Source: an uncultured Agathobacter sp.
Lineage (GTDB): Bacteria > Bacillota > Clostridia > Lachnospirales > Lachnospiraceae
Reading direction: 5' to 3'
NCBI GenBank assembly: GCA_934359755.1
Contig: CAKRLV010000013.1
Location: forward strand, 5,049 to 69,048
Length of the DNA stretch: 64,000 nucleotides
Shown here: positions 49,560 through 58,761 of the stretch, piece after piece
How the letters are laid out: each line of letters opens with the position of its first letter
How positions within the stretch are numbered: position 1 is the first letter of the stretch
Position numbers and translations under genes: made by a program
Notes under the pieces: model-generated
Told to the model about the DNA's origin: nothing
Seen by the model: the letters and a program-made list of their open reading frames with translations, nothing else
The model's database searches: none

Positions 49560-50626
49560 GCACTTTCCTCCTCGAGTATAGCCTCTTTAAGCATATCGCT
49601 GCTAAAAGGATCTTCTATTCCAGCTCTTGCCATACGAGTCCTTATATTCTCTGGAATCTTCTTAAGTACATACTTGCCATCAGATACAGCCATAATTATC
49701 TGATTAGTATAGTTGCTTCTGTCAAAAAAACATAACTGGTCTATGCACCTGTAGAGTGTCCCGTCTTCTTTGCTCTTCTTACGAATTAATATCCCGATAT
49801 CAATTGCCTGATATATATCATTCTCCATTCTGTCTGCATCAGTTCTGCTTTCAAGCATATTTAGAATTCTATCTGGAATATTTCTTACATCGTCAGTATG
49901 GATTGTCGTCATCCCGCATACTCCTGTACTCCAGCTCTGCAGAAGATACTTTACTTCCTTAGAGCGCGCCTCAGAAAGCATAATCCACTTCGGATTTAAT
50001 CTAAGACATGCCTTTATTGCATCAGCATAACCAAATACATCATCAGATACTTTCATCTCGATACAGTCCTTGTCAGGATTTGTCACAGAATATCTTATTT
50101 CCATAGTATCTTCTATCGTGATTACACGCTCATTCGCCTGAATATACTGCGACAAGAATTTAATGCATTCTGTCTTCCCTGCGCCAGGACTACCGCAGAC
50201 AACAAAATTTGCCTGTATTTTGACGCAGTTAAGTAAAAGTGCCAGAACTTTTCTTGTACAGAAATCTTCTCTAAGCGCGCGTGATGCTGTAAGCCTGATA
50301 AGAGGAGGTGTCTTACGAATACTGATACTTCTGCCTGATTTAGCAACAGATTCATGTATTATTGTCACTCGAAGTTCACTCGTCTCTGCCTCAAGCTCTG
50401 GATTTCTCTTATTGAACTGCCGGCTGACTACATTGGCGATTCTTTGTGTAAACTGCTCAACAAATGCAGTAGTCATATTCTGTTCAACAAATTCCCGGCT
50501 GACCTTATAGCGTTCATTGTATATATTGGTAAGCCATATTTCCTTACCGTTATAATCTATATCTGTCACATCATCACTTGATATGAATTTCCACAACGGG
50601 CCAAAGTATTCCTTTCCAAGTTCCAT
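49556..50626 (-). CDS. CpaF/TadA-family secretion ATPase
   Basis: A 356-residue VirB11-type ATPase: VCGSPGAGKTECIKFLSQYI (Walker A), VITIEDTMEIRYSV, PKWIMLSEARSKEVKYLLQS (Asp/His boxes) and MTTIHTDDVRNIPDRILNML. It powers Flp pilus assembly. ATG 50626 is preferred over the TTG at 50632. It overlaps the small pilin's stop and the TadB/C start, so the three are coupled. Confidence 0.88.
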   Translation of the reverse strand: MELGKEYFGPLWKFISSDDVTDIDYNGKEIWLTNIYNERYKVSREFVEQNMTTAFVEQFTQRIANVVSRQFNKRNPELEAETSELRVTIIHESVAKSGRSISIRKTPPLIRLTASRALREDFCTRKVLALLLNCVKIQANFVVCGSPGAGKTECIKFLSQYIQANERVITIEDTMEIRYSVTNPDKDCIEMKVSDDVFGYADAIKACLRLNPKWIMLSEARSKEVKYLLQSWSTGVCGMTTIHTDDVRNIPDRILNMLESRTDADRMENDIYQAIDIGILIRKKSKEDGTLYRCIDQLCFFDRSNYTNQIIMAVSDGKYVLKKIPENIRTRMARAGIEDPFSSDMLKEAILEEESA

Positions 50627-50628
50627 AA

Positions 50629-50811
50629 TCAATGCCCTATAGATGCATTAGCATTCGCCTGCGTAACGAAATTGTCAATAAGCCCCGTAAAAGCCCTTCC
50701 AATCGCACTATTTCCATCCGTACCAATAACTGCTGTAATTACGATTATTACCGCCAAAATTGCAACAACAGTGATGAGTATTCCGCCATACTCCTGAAAA
50801 ATTTCCTTCAT
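50629..50811 (-). CDS. Leaderless Flp1-like pilin, probable major subunit (60 aa)
   Basis: ATG 50811 behind AAAGGAG gives MKEIFQEYGGILITVVAILA followed by VIIVITAVIGTDGNSAIGRA and a polar tail. The helix after EYGG is that of mature Flp pilins, but the leader normally cut by a prepilin peptidase is absent: the start Met stands close to mature residue 1. A 43-codon in-frame extension upstream exists but begins with non-pilin sequence and lacks a ribosome-binding site. First gene of the operon, which suggests the major pilin. No prepilin peptidase gene is in the cluster. Confidence 0.78.
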   Translation of the reverse strand: MKEIFQEYGGILITVVAILAVIIVITAVIGTDGNSAIGRAFTGLIDNFVTQANANASIGH

Positions 50812-50968
50812 AAATATTTCTATCTCCTTTACATAATTGTTCAAGTTCAAGAAACATATATGCAATATTAAATTATAGTAACGGACATAAAAATTCCGCC
50901 ACAAATCCTCATATGGGATATTGCAGTGATCTACTGCCATGAATTAACATTTAAAAAAGATATTTTAT

Positions 50969-50996
50969 ATAATACACTATTTTTTTAATTTGTAAA
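50969..50996 (-). promoter_or_regulatory. Promoter of the pilus operon
   Basis: Minus strand: TTTACA (50991-50996), 16 bases, TATTAT (50969-50974), about 155 bases before the first pilin. The long leader has no fold I recognise. Confidence 0.6.
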
Positions 50997-51076
50997 TAGT
51001 TAATTGGATTTTTTACTTTTATTTTTTTGCCACATACCTTATAATGTAATTAATTAATAGGAAGAAGGTATTAATT

Positions 51077-51910
51077 ATGCCAACACAAAACTCAAAAAAA
51101 TCTATTGGAATTATTTTTCCAAGTATAAGCAGGCATTTCAAAGATTCTTTTTTTGACTCGCTTGTGAATGCCTTTTATGAGCGGCATTATTATGTATCAA
51201 TGTGCATGACCAATAGTGGAATTGAGATGGAAAGGCACTACATACAAGAACTTTCCAAGACATCAGATTGTCTTGTTCTTATGTCATGCGCTGAAAGCTA
51301 CGAACAAATTAAAGACGTTATTCCAGAGAATATTCCTACGATTTTTGTCTTTAACCAGCCAAAAGGATGTACACAAACCTGTATTCTTGAAAGCGATTAT
51401 CAGGCAATCTACCAGGGCATTTTCTCTATTATAAATCAGGGATTTTCAAAAATGGCATTCGTATGCTCATCATACAACTCATCTTATACACAGTCCATCT
51501 ACAAGACTTACTGCGAAGTTCTGTCCACCGCAACCGGTGCAACTGATTTCGACCGCAATGTCTTCGAGGTAAATGAAATTCGGAATTTCAATCCTAAGAA
51601 GCTGCTTGACAAACTTACCCGTCAAGGATTTGATTCTGTTTTTTGTACCACCTCACCACTTACTACAAGTATGATTGATACTATAATCATCTTCCAGCCT
51701 GAGAATTCCAGTTTGCGTATGCCAGTTATCGGCTATTCATACTTAGATACACTGCTCTCGTGCAGGTTATTTGCAAATATTATTTCTCCATCATATGATG
51801 CAATAATCAATCTGGTTGTACAGCAGGCACTATATCAGATTAGTCATCCTGATGCTGAAAAAAGAGCATACCTCCTAAAAGGTACGCTCCGTACAAATCA
51901 ATTAACTTAA
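51077..51910 (+). CDS. LacI/PurR-like periplasmic-binding-fold sensor without helix-turn-helix
   Basis: A 277-residue protein with the type I periplasmic-binding fold of LacI-family regulators: SIGIIFPSISRHFKDSFFDS, EMERHYIQELSKTSDCLVLM, and DSVFCTTSPLTTSMIDTIII. The usual N-terminal LacI helix-turn-helix and hinge are missing; the reading frame starts directly at the ligand domain with a good ribosome-binding site (AGGAAGAAGGT). It sits divergent to the pilus operon. It may modulate another protein or be a decayed regulator. The terminator at 51924-51952 follows. Confidence 0.7.
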   Translation: MPTQNSKKSIGIIFPSISRHFKDSFFDSLVNAFYERHYYVSMCMTNSGIEMERHYIQELSKTSDCLVLMSCAESYEQIKDVIPENIPTIFVFNQPKGCTQTCILESDYQAIYQGIFSIINQGFSKMAFVCSSYNSSYTQSIYKTYCEVLSTATGATDFDRNVFEVNEIRNFNPKKLLDKLTRQGFDSVFCTTSPLTTSMIDTIIIFQPENSSLRMPVIGYSYLDTLLSCRLFANIISPSYDAIINLVVQQALYQISHPDAEKRAYLLKGTLRTNQLT

Positions 51911-51921
51911 CCGTAGGTATA

Positions 51922-52914
51922 TTAAATCTGGCGAACATTGTTTGCCAGATTTTTTGCTTCTTTCTCATTGGCAATGTTCTGGTCTGTAATGTCCTTTATT
52001 CCATCCGTGATATTAGACATACTCTGACTGAGATTCTCAATAGCATCTGCTGATTCCTGCGATGCTGTTTTGATTGCTTCTACAGCCTGTGTTGATTCCT
52101 CTACCTGTTCTAACAGATTCTTAGATGCAAAAGAGAAATCCTGCATCTTATCAAACATAATCTTCGAATCACTCTGATACTTTCTTCCAACTTCAACAAG
52201 CTCTGAATAACTTCCCATCGTCTTGTCCTTCATGAATGCGACAACATTCTCTGCCTCATTGGCAAGCTCAGAAACCGCTGTAAGAACAGTATTTGAAATC
52301 ACTTTAATCTGATTTGCAGTCTCGCTCGAATTAGCAGCAAGCTTTGTAATCTCGTCTGCAACTACAGCAAATCCACGACCTGCATCACCAGCTCTTGCTG
52401 CCTCTATGGATGCATTAAGAGCAAGCAGGTTTGTCTGTGATGCAATCTCCATAATATCTGCAGTAAGGTCAAGTATCTTCTCTGCTTCCTTTGATTGATC
52501 TATCTTCTGAATAAGTGCCTGCTCTACTGCATTGGCCTTGTCTTCTACTTCTTTTCTCTGCTCTTCTGAACGAACCATTATGTCATATGCTTCATTGTTG
52601 CTGTTCTGCGCATAATCAGCACCTTCTTTAGCTTCTTCATTGATTCCCTCAAAAGCTCCCTGCATATCTTCCATGACATTTGCAATATGGACAATATTAT
52701 CACTCATAGCATGAAGTGAAGTATCAAACTCATTCATAACTGATGATACATCATCTGCATTATGTAATATGTCACCGACAAATGAATTTACATTCTTAAT
52801 GGATTCAGCCAGCGCATTAGCATTCGCTGTAACCTCTGCCATCATTTTGTTAAACTGTTCCTTTTCGCTTTCGCTGATAACCTCAGCATCATTTTTTCTT
52901 CCAAAAATACCCAT
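51922..52914 (-). CDS. Soluble methyl-accepting chemotaxis receptor
   Basis: A 330-residue chemoreceptor with no membrane segment. The signalling tip has DIMEIASQTNLLALNASIEA followed by ARAGDAGRGFAVVADEITKL, the invariant MCP hairpin contacting CheA/CheW. It is flanked by coiled-coil arms. The N-terminal ~30 residues are charged and not a recognised ligand domain. ATG 52914 is preceded by AAGGGG. It would signal to CheA from the cytoplasm. Confidence 0.9.
   Translation of the reverse strand: MGIFGRKNDAEVISESEKEQFNKMMAEVTANANALAESIKNVNSFVGDILHNADDVSSVMNEFDTSLHAMSDNIVHIANVMEDMQGAFEGINEEAKEGADYAQNSNNEAYDIMVRSEEQRKEVEDKANAVEQALIQKIDQSKEAEKILDLTADIMEIASQTNLLALNASIEAARAGDAGRGFAVVADEITKLAANSSETANQIKVISNTVLTAVSELANEAENVVAFMKDKTMGSYSELVEVGRKYQSDSKIMFDKMQDFSFASKNLLEQVEESTQAVEAIKTASQESADAIENLSQSMSNITDGIKDITDQNIANEKEAKNLANNVRQI
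51924..51952 (+). terminator. Terminator of the LacI-like gene, overlapping the MCP 3' end
   Basis: AAATCTGGC (51924-51932) pairs with GCCAGATTT (51944-51952), followed by TTTTGC. The stem encodes the last MCP codons on the other strand. Confidence 0.85.
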
Positions 52915-53020
52915 TACTTGCACCCCTTATACTTTATTGGCGTAACGTAACTGTTCAGTACCTTCACAGCGGCGTAACAACAATCGCTTATCTTTGTCAC
53001 GTCCCTCTATAAATCTAAAA

Positions 53021-53042
53021 AATCAGGCGTTACCGCCTGATT
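53021..53042 (-). terminator. Terminator of the rarA-aspartate aminotransferase transcript
   Basis: AATCAGGCG (53021-53029) pairs with CGCCTGATT (53034-53042), loop TTAC, followed on the minus strand by TTTTTAG. Confidence 0.9.
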
Positions 53043-53059
53043 TTAGTGTACCAAAAGGA

Positions 53060-54346
53060 CTATTTTTTGTAAAGCATATTTTTAACACTTACTAATCTTG
53101 TTACAACAACAAATACCTTTGCAGCCTCTGTCAGCTCATCAATTGATGGATATGTTGGTGCAATACGGATGACTGAATCCTTTGGATCTTTCTTGTATGG
53201 GAATGGAGATCCAGCTCCTGTCATTGTAACTCCAGCCTCTTTACATAATTTTACGATTTCTGTTGCGCAGCCTTCCATAGCCTCGAAGCTGATGAAATAT
53301 CCGCCCAATGGATTAACCCATGAGCCAATGCCGCGTGATGCTATTTCCTCAGAAAGCATCTTGTCAATAATCTCGAATTTAGGTCTTATAAGCGCTGCCT
53401 GCTTCATCATATGAGCATTGATGCCATCTATATTCTTGAAATATTTGACATGACGAAGCTGGTTAATCTTGTCATGACCAATTGTCTGGATTGTAAGTCT
53501 CTTCTTGATATCAGCAACATTTGCCGGTGAAGTAGCAATTCCTGCAATACCTGAACCTGGGAAGCTTACCTTACTTGTTGAACAGAACTCAAATACCATA
53601 TCTGGCTTTCCTTCTTTTGCACAAAGCTCAATGATATCTGGAAGCTGTGCCTGATTATCCTCATATAAATGATGAACAGTATACGCATTATCCCAGAAAA
53701 TTCTAAAGTCATCTGCTGCTGGCTTAAGCTTAGAGAAACGCTCAACAGTCTCTGTAGAGTATACTATTCCCTGCGGATTAGAATATTTTGGAACACACCA
53801 GATTCCCTTAACTGCTGGATCGTTGTTCACATACTGTTCAACCATATCCATATCTGGTCCATTCTCTGTCATTGGAATATTAATCATCTCAATTCCAAAA
53901 TCTTCTGTAATTGCGAAATGTCTGTCATATCCAGGAACCGGGCAAAGGAATTTTACCTTATCAAGCTTACCCCATGGAGTATTGCCACATAATCCAAAAA
54001 TAGTTGCTCTGGCAATCTGGTCATACATAATATTAAGACTTGAGTTACCATATACAATTACATTCTCTGGCTTTGTTCCGACCATATCAGCAATAAGCTG
54101 CTTTGCCTCTGGAATACCATCTAAAACTCCATAATTTCTAAGATCTGTTCCGTTTTCTGCTGCTATAACATCCTTTGATGTAAGTACATCAAGCATTGGC
54201 ATTGAAAGTTCAAGCTGATCCTGTCCCGGCTTTCCTCTTGACATATCAAGTGCCAGACTAAGTTCTTTGATTTTCTCGTACTCTTTCTCTAATAATGACT
54301 CTTCCTGTAAAAGTTCCTCTTTTGACATTTCCTGATATTTTTTCAT
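53060..54346 (-). CDS. Aspartate aminotransferase, subgroup Ic-like
   Basis: A 428-residue PLP aminotransferase of the 'Asp_aminotransf' type found in Firmicutes and actinobacteria. It has LDMSRGKPGQDQLELSMPML, LRNYGVLDGIPEAKQLIADM, VPKYSNPQGIVYSTETVERF, the PLP Lys in FEFCSTSKVSFPGSGIA and RIAPTYPSIDELTEAAKVF. Subgroup Ic enzymes interconvert aspartate and glutamate. It directly follows rarA with adjacent stop and start (TAAATG). Confidence 0.88.
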   Translation of the reverse strand: MKKYQEMSKEELLQEESLLEKEYEKIKELSLALDMSRGKPGQDQLELSMPMLDVLTSKDVIAAENGTDLRNYGVLDGIPEAKQLIADMVGTKPENVIVYGNSSLNIMYDQIARATIFGLCGNTPWGKLDKVKFLCPVPGYDRHFAITEDFGIEMINIPMTENGPDMDMVEQYVNNDPAVKGIWCVPKYSNPQGIVYSTETVERFSKLKPAADDFRIFWDNAYTVHHLYEDNQAQLPDIIELCAKEGKPDMVFEFCSTSKVSFPGSGIAGIATSPANVADIKKRLTIQTIGHDKINQLRHVKYFKNIDGINAHMMKQAALIRPKFEIIDKMLSEEIASRGIGSWVNPLGGYFISFEAMEGCATEIVKLCKEAGVTMTGAGSPFPYKKDPKDSVIRIAPTYPSIDELTEAAKVFVVVTRLVSVKNMLYKK

Positions 54347-55678
54347 TTATTTTTCCTCGCTCTCGCCTTTTATTTTCCTAAAGTATTCTTTAATTGTAGC
54401 TTCATAGCCATTGTCAGATGGCTCATAAAAGCTCTCATCTTCAAGTCCGTCTGGTAAATACTGCTGCTTCACATAATGGTTCGGATATGCATGTGCATAT
54501 TTGTATCCCACACCATGCCCAAGTTTTCCTGCTGACTTATAATGTGTATCCTGCAGATGTGTCGGAATCGGTGGTGTCTTAGTCTCTTTAACACAAGTCA
54601 TCGCCTTTGCAATCGCTTCGTAGGCCGCATTGCTTTTCGGTGCACTCGCCATATATGTGACTGCCTGTGCCAGAATAATCTGTGATTCAGGCATTCCAAC
54701 TCTCTCAACTTCCTGCGCGCATGCTGCTGCGACAACCATCGCCATAGGGTCTGCATTACCAATATCCTCTGATGCCAGAATCATAATTCTCCTTGCAATG
54801 AACCTGACATCTTCTCCTGCATACAACATTCTTGCCAGATAATAAACTGCTGCATCAGGGTCAGACCCTCGCATGCTTTTAATAAAAGCAGAAATAGTAT
54901 CATAATGATTATCGCCTGTCTTATCATATGATATGACACGCTTCTGGATACACTCGCTTGCTACATTTATATCTATATGAATGATTCCATCTTCACTTCT
55001 GTCTGTGGTAAGCACTCCAAGTTCTATCGCTGTAAGTGCTGCTCTTGCATCCCCATTTGACACATCTGCCAGAAAATCAAGCGCATCCTCGTCTATCTTC
55101 GCATTGTAGGAGCCCATGCCTTTTTCCACATCAGTGACAGCTCTTCGCAGCAATTCCTTTATATCATCATTGGAAAGCTTCTTAAGTTCAAATATGACTG
55201 ACCTTGAAAGTAAAGCACCATTCACCTCAAAATACGGATTCTCCGTTGTCGCGCCTATTAAGACAATCGTTCCATCTTCTACATATGGAAGCAGGTAATC
55301 CTGCTGTCCTTTGTTGAATCTGTGAATCTCATCAATAAACAGAATTGTCTTCTTATTGAACATCCCTTGATTGTCTTTCGCTTTTGCCACTACCTCTTCC
55401 ATATCTTTCTTGCCTGCTGACGTCGCATTTATCTGCATAAACTCTGCACTCGTCGTATTGGCAATCACTTTGGCAAGTGTGGTCTTACCCGTACCCGGCG
55501 GCCCATAGAAAATTATTGAACTGATTTTGTCGGCTTTGATTGCCCTGTACAAAAGCTTATCTTTGCCGATGATATGCTGCTGACCAACCACTTCTTCTAA
55601 AGTCGTCGGTCTCATTCTAGAGGCAAGCGGCGATTCTGATTCTTTCTGCTGCTGTCTCATATACTCAAATAAATCCAT
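54347..55678 (-). CDS. rarA: Replication-associated recombination ATPase RarA/MgsA
   Basis: A 443-residue AAA+ ATPase: SPLASRMRPTTLEEVVGQQH, IIFYGPPGTGKTTLAKVIAN, FIDEIHRFNKGQQDYLLPYV, and the C-terminal domain with GSDPDAAVYYLARMLYAGED. It works at stalled forks. The closely linked aminotransferase starts at its stop codon. Confidence 0.95.
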   Translation of the reverse strand: MDLFEYMRQQQKESESPLASRMRPTTLEEVVGQQHIIGKDKLLYRAIKADKISSIIFYGPPGTGKTTLAKVIANTTSAEFMQINATSAGKKDMEEVVAKAKDNQGMFNKKTILFIDEIHRFNKGQQDYLLPYVEDGTIVLIGATTENPYFEVNGALLSRSVIFELKKLSNDDIKELLRRAVTDVEKGMGSYNAKIDEDALDFLADVSNGDARAALTAIELGVLTTDRSEDGIIHIDINVASECIQKRVISYDKTGDNHYDTISAFIKSMRGSDPDAAVYYLARMLYAGEDVRFIARRIMILASEDIGNADPMAMVVAAACAQEVERVGMPESQIILAQAVTYMASAPKSNAAYEAIAKAMTCVKETKTPPIPTHLQDTHYKSAGKLGHGVGYKYAHAYPNHYVKQQYLPDGLEDESFYEPSDNGYEATIKEYFRKIKGESEEK

Positions 55679-55788
55679 CTTATCCCCTTAACTCTTTCGT
55701 CAAGCTATGAATTTTTCTTGTATGAATTATTCATTTTCTTTCATATAGAGGTACATTTCCCTTATAAAAAATAAATTTTTGCATGAAA

Positions 55789-55840
55789 AAGTACCAGAAA
55801 ATTCATTTTCTATATTAGAATACATGAATTTCTGGCACTT
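55789..55840 (-). terminator. Terminator of clpB
   Basis: Minus strand: AAGTGCCAGAAATTCAT (55824-55840) pairs with ATGAATTTTCTGGTACTT (55789-55806) with a few mismatches, followed by TTTTCATG. Stem spans about 17 bp with a 17-base loop. Confidence 0.7.
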
Positions 55841-55921
55841 TACAATAGCAAAGTAAAAATTCTACTTTATGCTACAAAACATATACTTTATTATTGGTTT
55901 ACTCGGCAATTCGTCTATAGT

Positions 55922-58507
55922 TTAGCGAGGATTTGCAACTAAAGAACCGTCGACGAGGTCAATAACTATGGTCTGTCCCGTCCTTATGCCATCTGAAAGA
56001 ATCAGCTTAGCTGATAATGTCTCAACGTGCTTCTGCAAAAATCTCTTAAGAGGTCTTGCACCATACACAGGGTCATAACCATTGTCTATAATATACTGTG
56101 TTGCAGCATCTGTGAGTTCTACACTTATCTCTTTATCTGCAAGTCTCCTGTTTAAATCCTTCATAAGAAGTGTGATAATATTTCCAATATTATCCTTTGT
56201 CAGAGGCTTAAACATGACTATTTCATCAAGTCTGTTCAAAAATTCTGGTCTGAAATGACCTTTTAATCCTTCCATAACCATTTCCTGTGCCTCTGGCTTA
56301 ATGCTTCCGTCCTCACTTATTCCATCAAGAAGTTCCTGCGAACCGAGGTTACTTGTCATGATAATGATTGTGTTCTTGAAGTCAACAGTTCTTCCCTGCG
56401 AATCAGTGATACGTCCATCATCAAGCACCTGTAAAAGTACATTGAATACATCTGGATGAGCCTTCTCTACCTCATCAAAGAGGACTACTGAATATGGCTT
56501 TCTACGTACTGCCTCAGTAAGCTGTCCGCCTTCGTCATATCCAACATATCCTGGAGGTGCTCCTATAAGTCTTGACACTGAATATTTCTCCATATATTCA
56601 CTCATATCAAGTCTCACCATATTGCTCTCATCATCAAACAGACATGCTGCCAGTGCTTTGGCAAGTTCTGTCTTACCTACACCAGTTGGTCCAAGGAACA
56701 TGAATGAACCTATTGGCTTTGTAGGATCCTTTATACCAGCCTTTGAACGAATGATTGCCTCTGTTACTTTTGTGACACCCTCATCCTGTCCAATAACTCT
56801 CTTGTGAAGTTCCTCATCAAGATGAAGAATCTTATTACGTTCGCTCTCTGTAAGTTTTGCAACTGGTATTCCTGTCCATCTCGAAATAATCTTGGCGATT
56901 TCCTCATCACTTACGCTCTCTCTTATAAGAGTAAGCTCATGATTCTTAAGCAAAGACTCTTCCTGCTCTAACTGCTTTTCTAACTGTGGAAGCATACCAT
57001 ACTGTAATTCAGCGGCTTTCTCCAAATCGTAAGACTGCTGTGCTGTCTTGATATCACGCTTTGTCTGCTCAATGCTCTCACGCAGCTTGCTGACCTTCTC
57101 TACTGCACCTTTTTCTTTTTCCCATTTGGCTTTCTTGTTGTTTAAATCATCACGAAGTTCTGCAAGTTCCTTCTGCAGATTAGCAAGTCTCTCCTGACTT
57201 AAATGGTCGTTCTCCTTCTTAAGCGCTGTCTCTTCAATCTGAAGCTGCATAACCTTACGATTTAACTCATCAAGTTCTGTAGGCATAGAATCAAGCTCTG
57301 TCTTAATCAGTGCACACGCCTCATCAACCAGGTCTATTGCCTTATCTGGAAGGAACCTGTCTGTGATATATCTATTAGATAAGACTGCTGCTGTGACAAG
57401 TGCTGAGTCTGCAATTTTAACACCATGGAAGACCTCATAACGCTCTTTCAGGCCTCGAAGAATAGAAATAGTATCTTCGACTGTTGGCTCATCAACCATA
57501 ACTGGCTGGAAACGTCTCTCAAGTGCGGCATCTTTCTCGATATACTCACGATATTCATCAAGAGTGGTGGCACCTACGCAGTGCAGTTCACCTCTTGCAA
57601 GCATTGGCTTAAGAAGCTGACCTGCATCCATTGCTCCGTCTGTCTTACCAGCACCAACTATTGTATGAAGCTCATCTATAAAGAGGATAATCTGTCCCTC
57701 TGAATTCTTCACATCCTCAAGAACCGCTTTAAGTCGCTCTTCAAACTCACCTCTGTACTTTGCACCTGCAATAAGTGCACCCATATCAAGTGCGAATAGC
57801 TTCTTATTCTTAAGTCCCTCTGGAACGTCACCCTTTACAATACGCTGTGCAAGTCCTTCAACAACTGCCGTCTTACCTACACCTGGTTCACCGATAAGGA
57901 CCGGATTATTCTTTGTCTTCCTTGAAAGGATTCGTATGACATTTCGTATCTCATCATCCCTGCCAATTACAGGATCAAGCTTCTGCTGGCGGGCACGCTC
58001 TACCATATCATATCCATATTTCTCTAATGTATCATATGTTGCTTCCGGATTGTCAGATGTAACACGCTGATTTCCTCTAACAGTAGAAAGCACCTTTAAG
58101 AATCTGTCCTTAGTAAGCCCATATTCTTTAAAAAGTTCTTTCATTGCTTTATTAGGATGCTTCAAAAGACATAGGAAAATATGCTCTACTGATACATATT
58201 CATCACCCATAGCTTTGGCTTCATCCTCTGCATGAATAAGTACATTGTTCAAATCTTTGCCCACATACAGCTGACTGTCTCCACTTACCTTAGTTCTGGC
58301 AGCCAACTTCGATATTGCATTCTGTGTGAAGTGATTCAGATCTATATCCATTTTCTCAATGAGCTTTGGAATCAGACCATCTTCCTGCTGCAGCAATGCA
58401 ACCATAAGATGTTCCTGCTCAAGTTCCTGATTTCCATAATCATATGCAAGCTTCTCGCATGCGTTTATCGCCTCGATAGACTTCTGTGTAAATTTCTGTA
58501 TATTCAT
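55922..58507 (-). CDS. clpB: ATP-dependent chaperone ClpB
   Basis: An 861-residue disaggregase. The N-domain is residues 1-150. Two AAA+ modules follow: Walker A GEPGVGKTAVVEGLAQRIVK and GPTGVGKTELAKALAACLFD. The coiled-coil middle domain spans about 410-525. AAGGAGGTGTCTTT precedes ATG 58507. It lies behind a CIRCE operator, so HrcA should repress it until heat stress. DnaK partners are elsewhere. Confidence 0.97.
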   Translation of the reverse strand: MNIQKFTQKSIEAINACEKLAYDYGNQELEQEHLMVALLQQEDGLIPKLIEKMDIDLNHFTQNAISKLAARTKVSGDSQLYVGKDLNNVLIHAEDEAKAMGDEYVSVEHIFLCLLKHPNKAMKELFKEYGLTKDRFLKVLSTVRGNQRVTSDNPEATYDTLEKYGYDMVERARQQKLDPVIGRDDEIRNVIRILSRKTKNNPVLIGEPGVGKTAVVEGLAQRIVKGDVPEGLKNKKLFALDMGALIAGAKYRGEFEERLKAVLEDVKNSEGQIILFIDELHTIVGAGKTDGAMDAGQLLKPMLARGELHCVGATTLDEYREYIEKDAALERRFQPVMVDEPTVEDTISILRGLKERYEVFHGVKIADSALVTAAVLSNRYITDRFLPDKAIDLVDEACALIKTELDSMPTELDELNRKVMQLQIEETALKKENDHLSQERLANLQKELAELRDDLNNKKAKWEKEKGAVEKVSKLRESIEQTKRDIKTAQQSYDLEKAAELQYGMLPQLEKQLEQEESLLKNHELTLIRESVSDEEIAKIISRWTGIPVAKLTESERNKILHLDEELHKRVIGQDEGVTKVTEAIIRSKAGIKDPTKPIGSFMFLGPTGVGKTELAKALAACLFDDESNMVRLDMSEYMEKYSVSRLIGAPPGYVGYDEGGQLTEAVRRKPYSVVLFDEVEKAHPDVFNVLLQVLDDGRITDSQGRTVDFKNTIIIMTSNLGSQELLDGISEDGSIKPEAQEMVMEGLKGHFRPEFLNRLDEIVMFKPLTKDNIGNIITLLMKDLNRRLADKEISVELTDAATQYIIDNGYDPVYGARPLKRFLQKHVETLSAKLILSDGIRTGQTIVIDLVDGSLVANPR

Positions 58508-58559
58508 AAAGACACCTCCTTACCTTCTTTATTAAACATTATTTACTTTTTACGATTAT

Positions 58560-58600
58560 GTTATACACCGCTATTAGCACTCTGTCAAGGTGAGTGCTAA
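58560..58600 (-). promoter_or_regulatory. clpB promoter overlapped by a perfect CIRCE operator
   Basis: TTAGCACTC-N9-GAGTGCTAA (58574-58600) is an exact CIRCE, the HrcA binding site. On the minus strand TTGACA (58583-58588, within the CIRCE spacer), 17 bases and TATAAC (58560-58565) form the promoter, so bound HrcA would cover the -35 box. Confidence 0.95.
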
Positions 58601-58720
58601 TATTTTATTTTTTATTTATAATTTATGTTATTCAAACTCCAATTAAAATAATAGCCTGATGTGATTTCTGTTCGTCAGACCAGAGATTAGAAACGTGTGC
58701 CTTGCGTCGCACGTAAATAA

Positions 58721-58743
58721 AAAAGAGGTCTTTGACCTCTTTT
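58721..58743. terminator. Bidirectional terminator at the end of the atp operon
   Basis: AAAAGAGGTC (58721-58730) pairs with GACCTCTTTT (58734-58743), loop TTT, followed by T-runs both ways. It stops the ATP synthase mRNA on the minus strand. Confidence 0.9.
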
Positions 58744-58761
58744 TGTAATTTGTTAACATTA

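Noticed and set aside
50812..50940. N-terminal extension of the first pilin to 103 residues
   Set aside because: The added 43 residues do not look like a pilin leader, have no ribosome-binding site and begin within the long 5' leader; ATG 50811 has AAAGGAG.
50812..50968. c-di-GMP riboswitch before the pilus operon
   Set aside because: The leader lacks the conserved GEMM-I core blocks; no riboswitch pattern was found.
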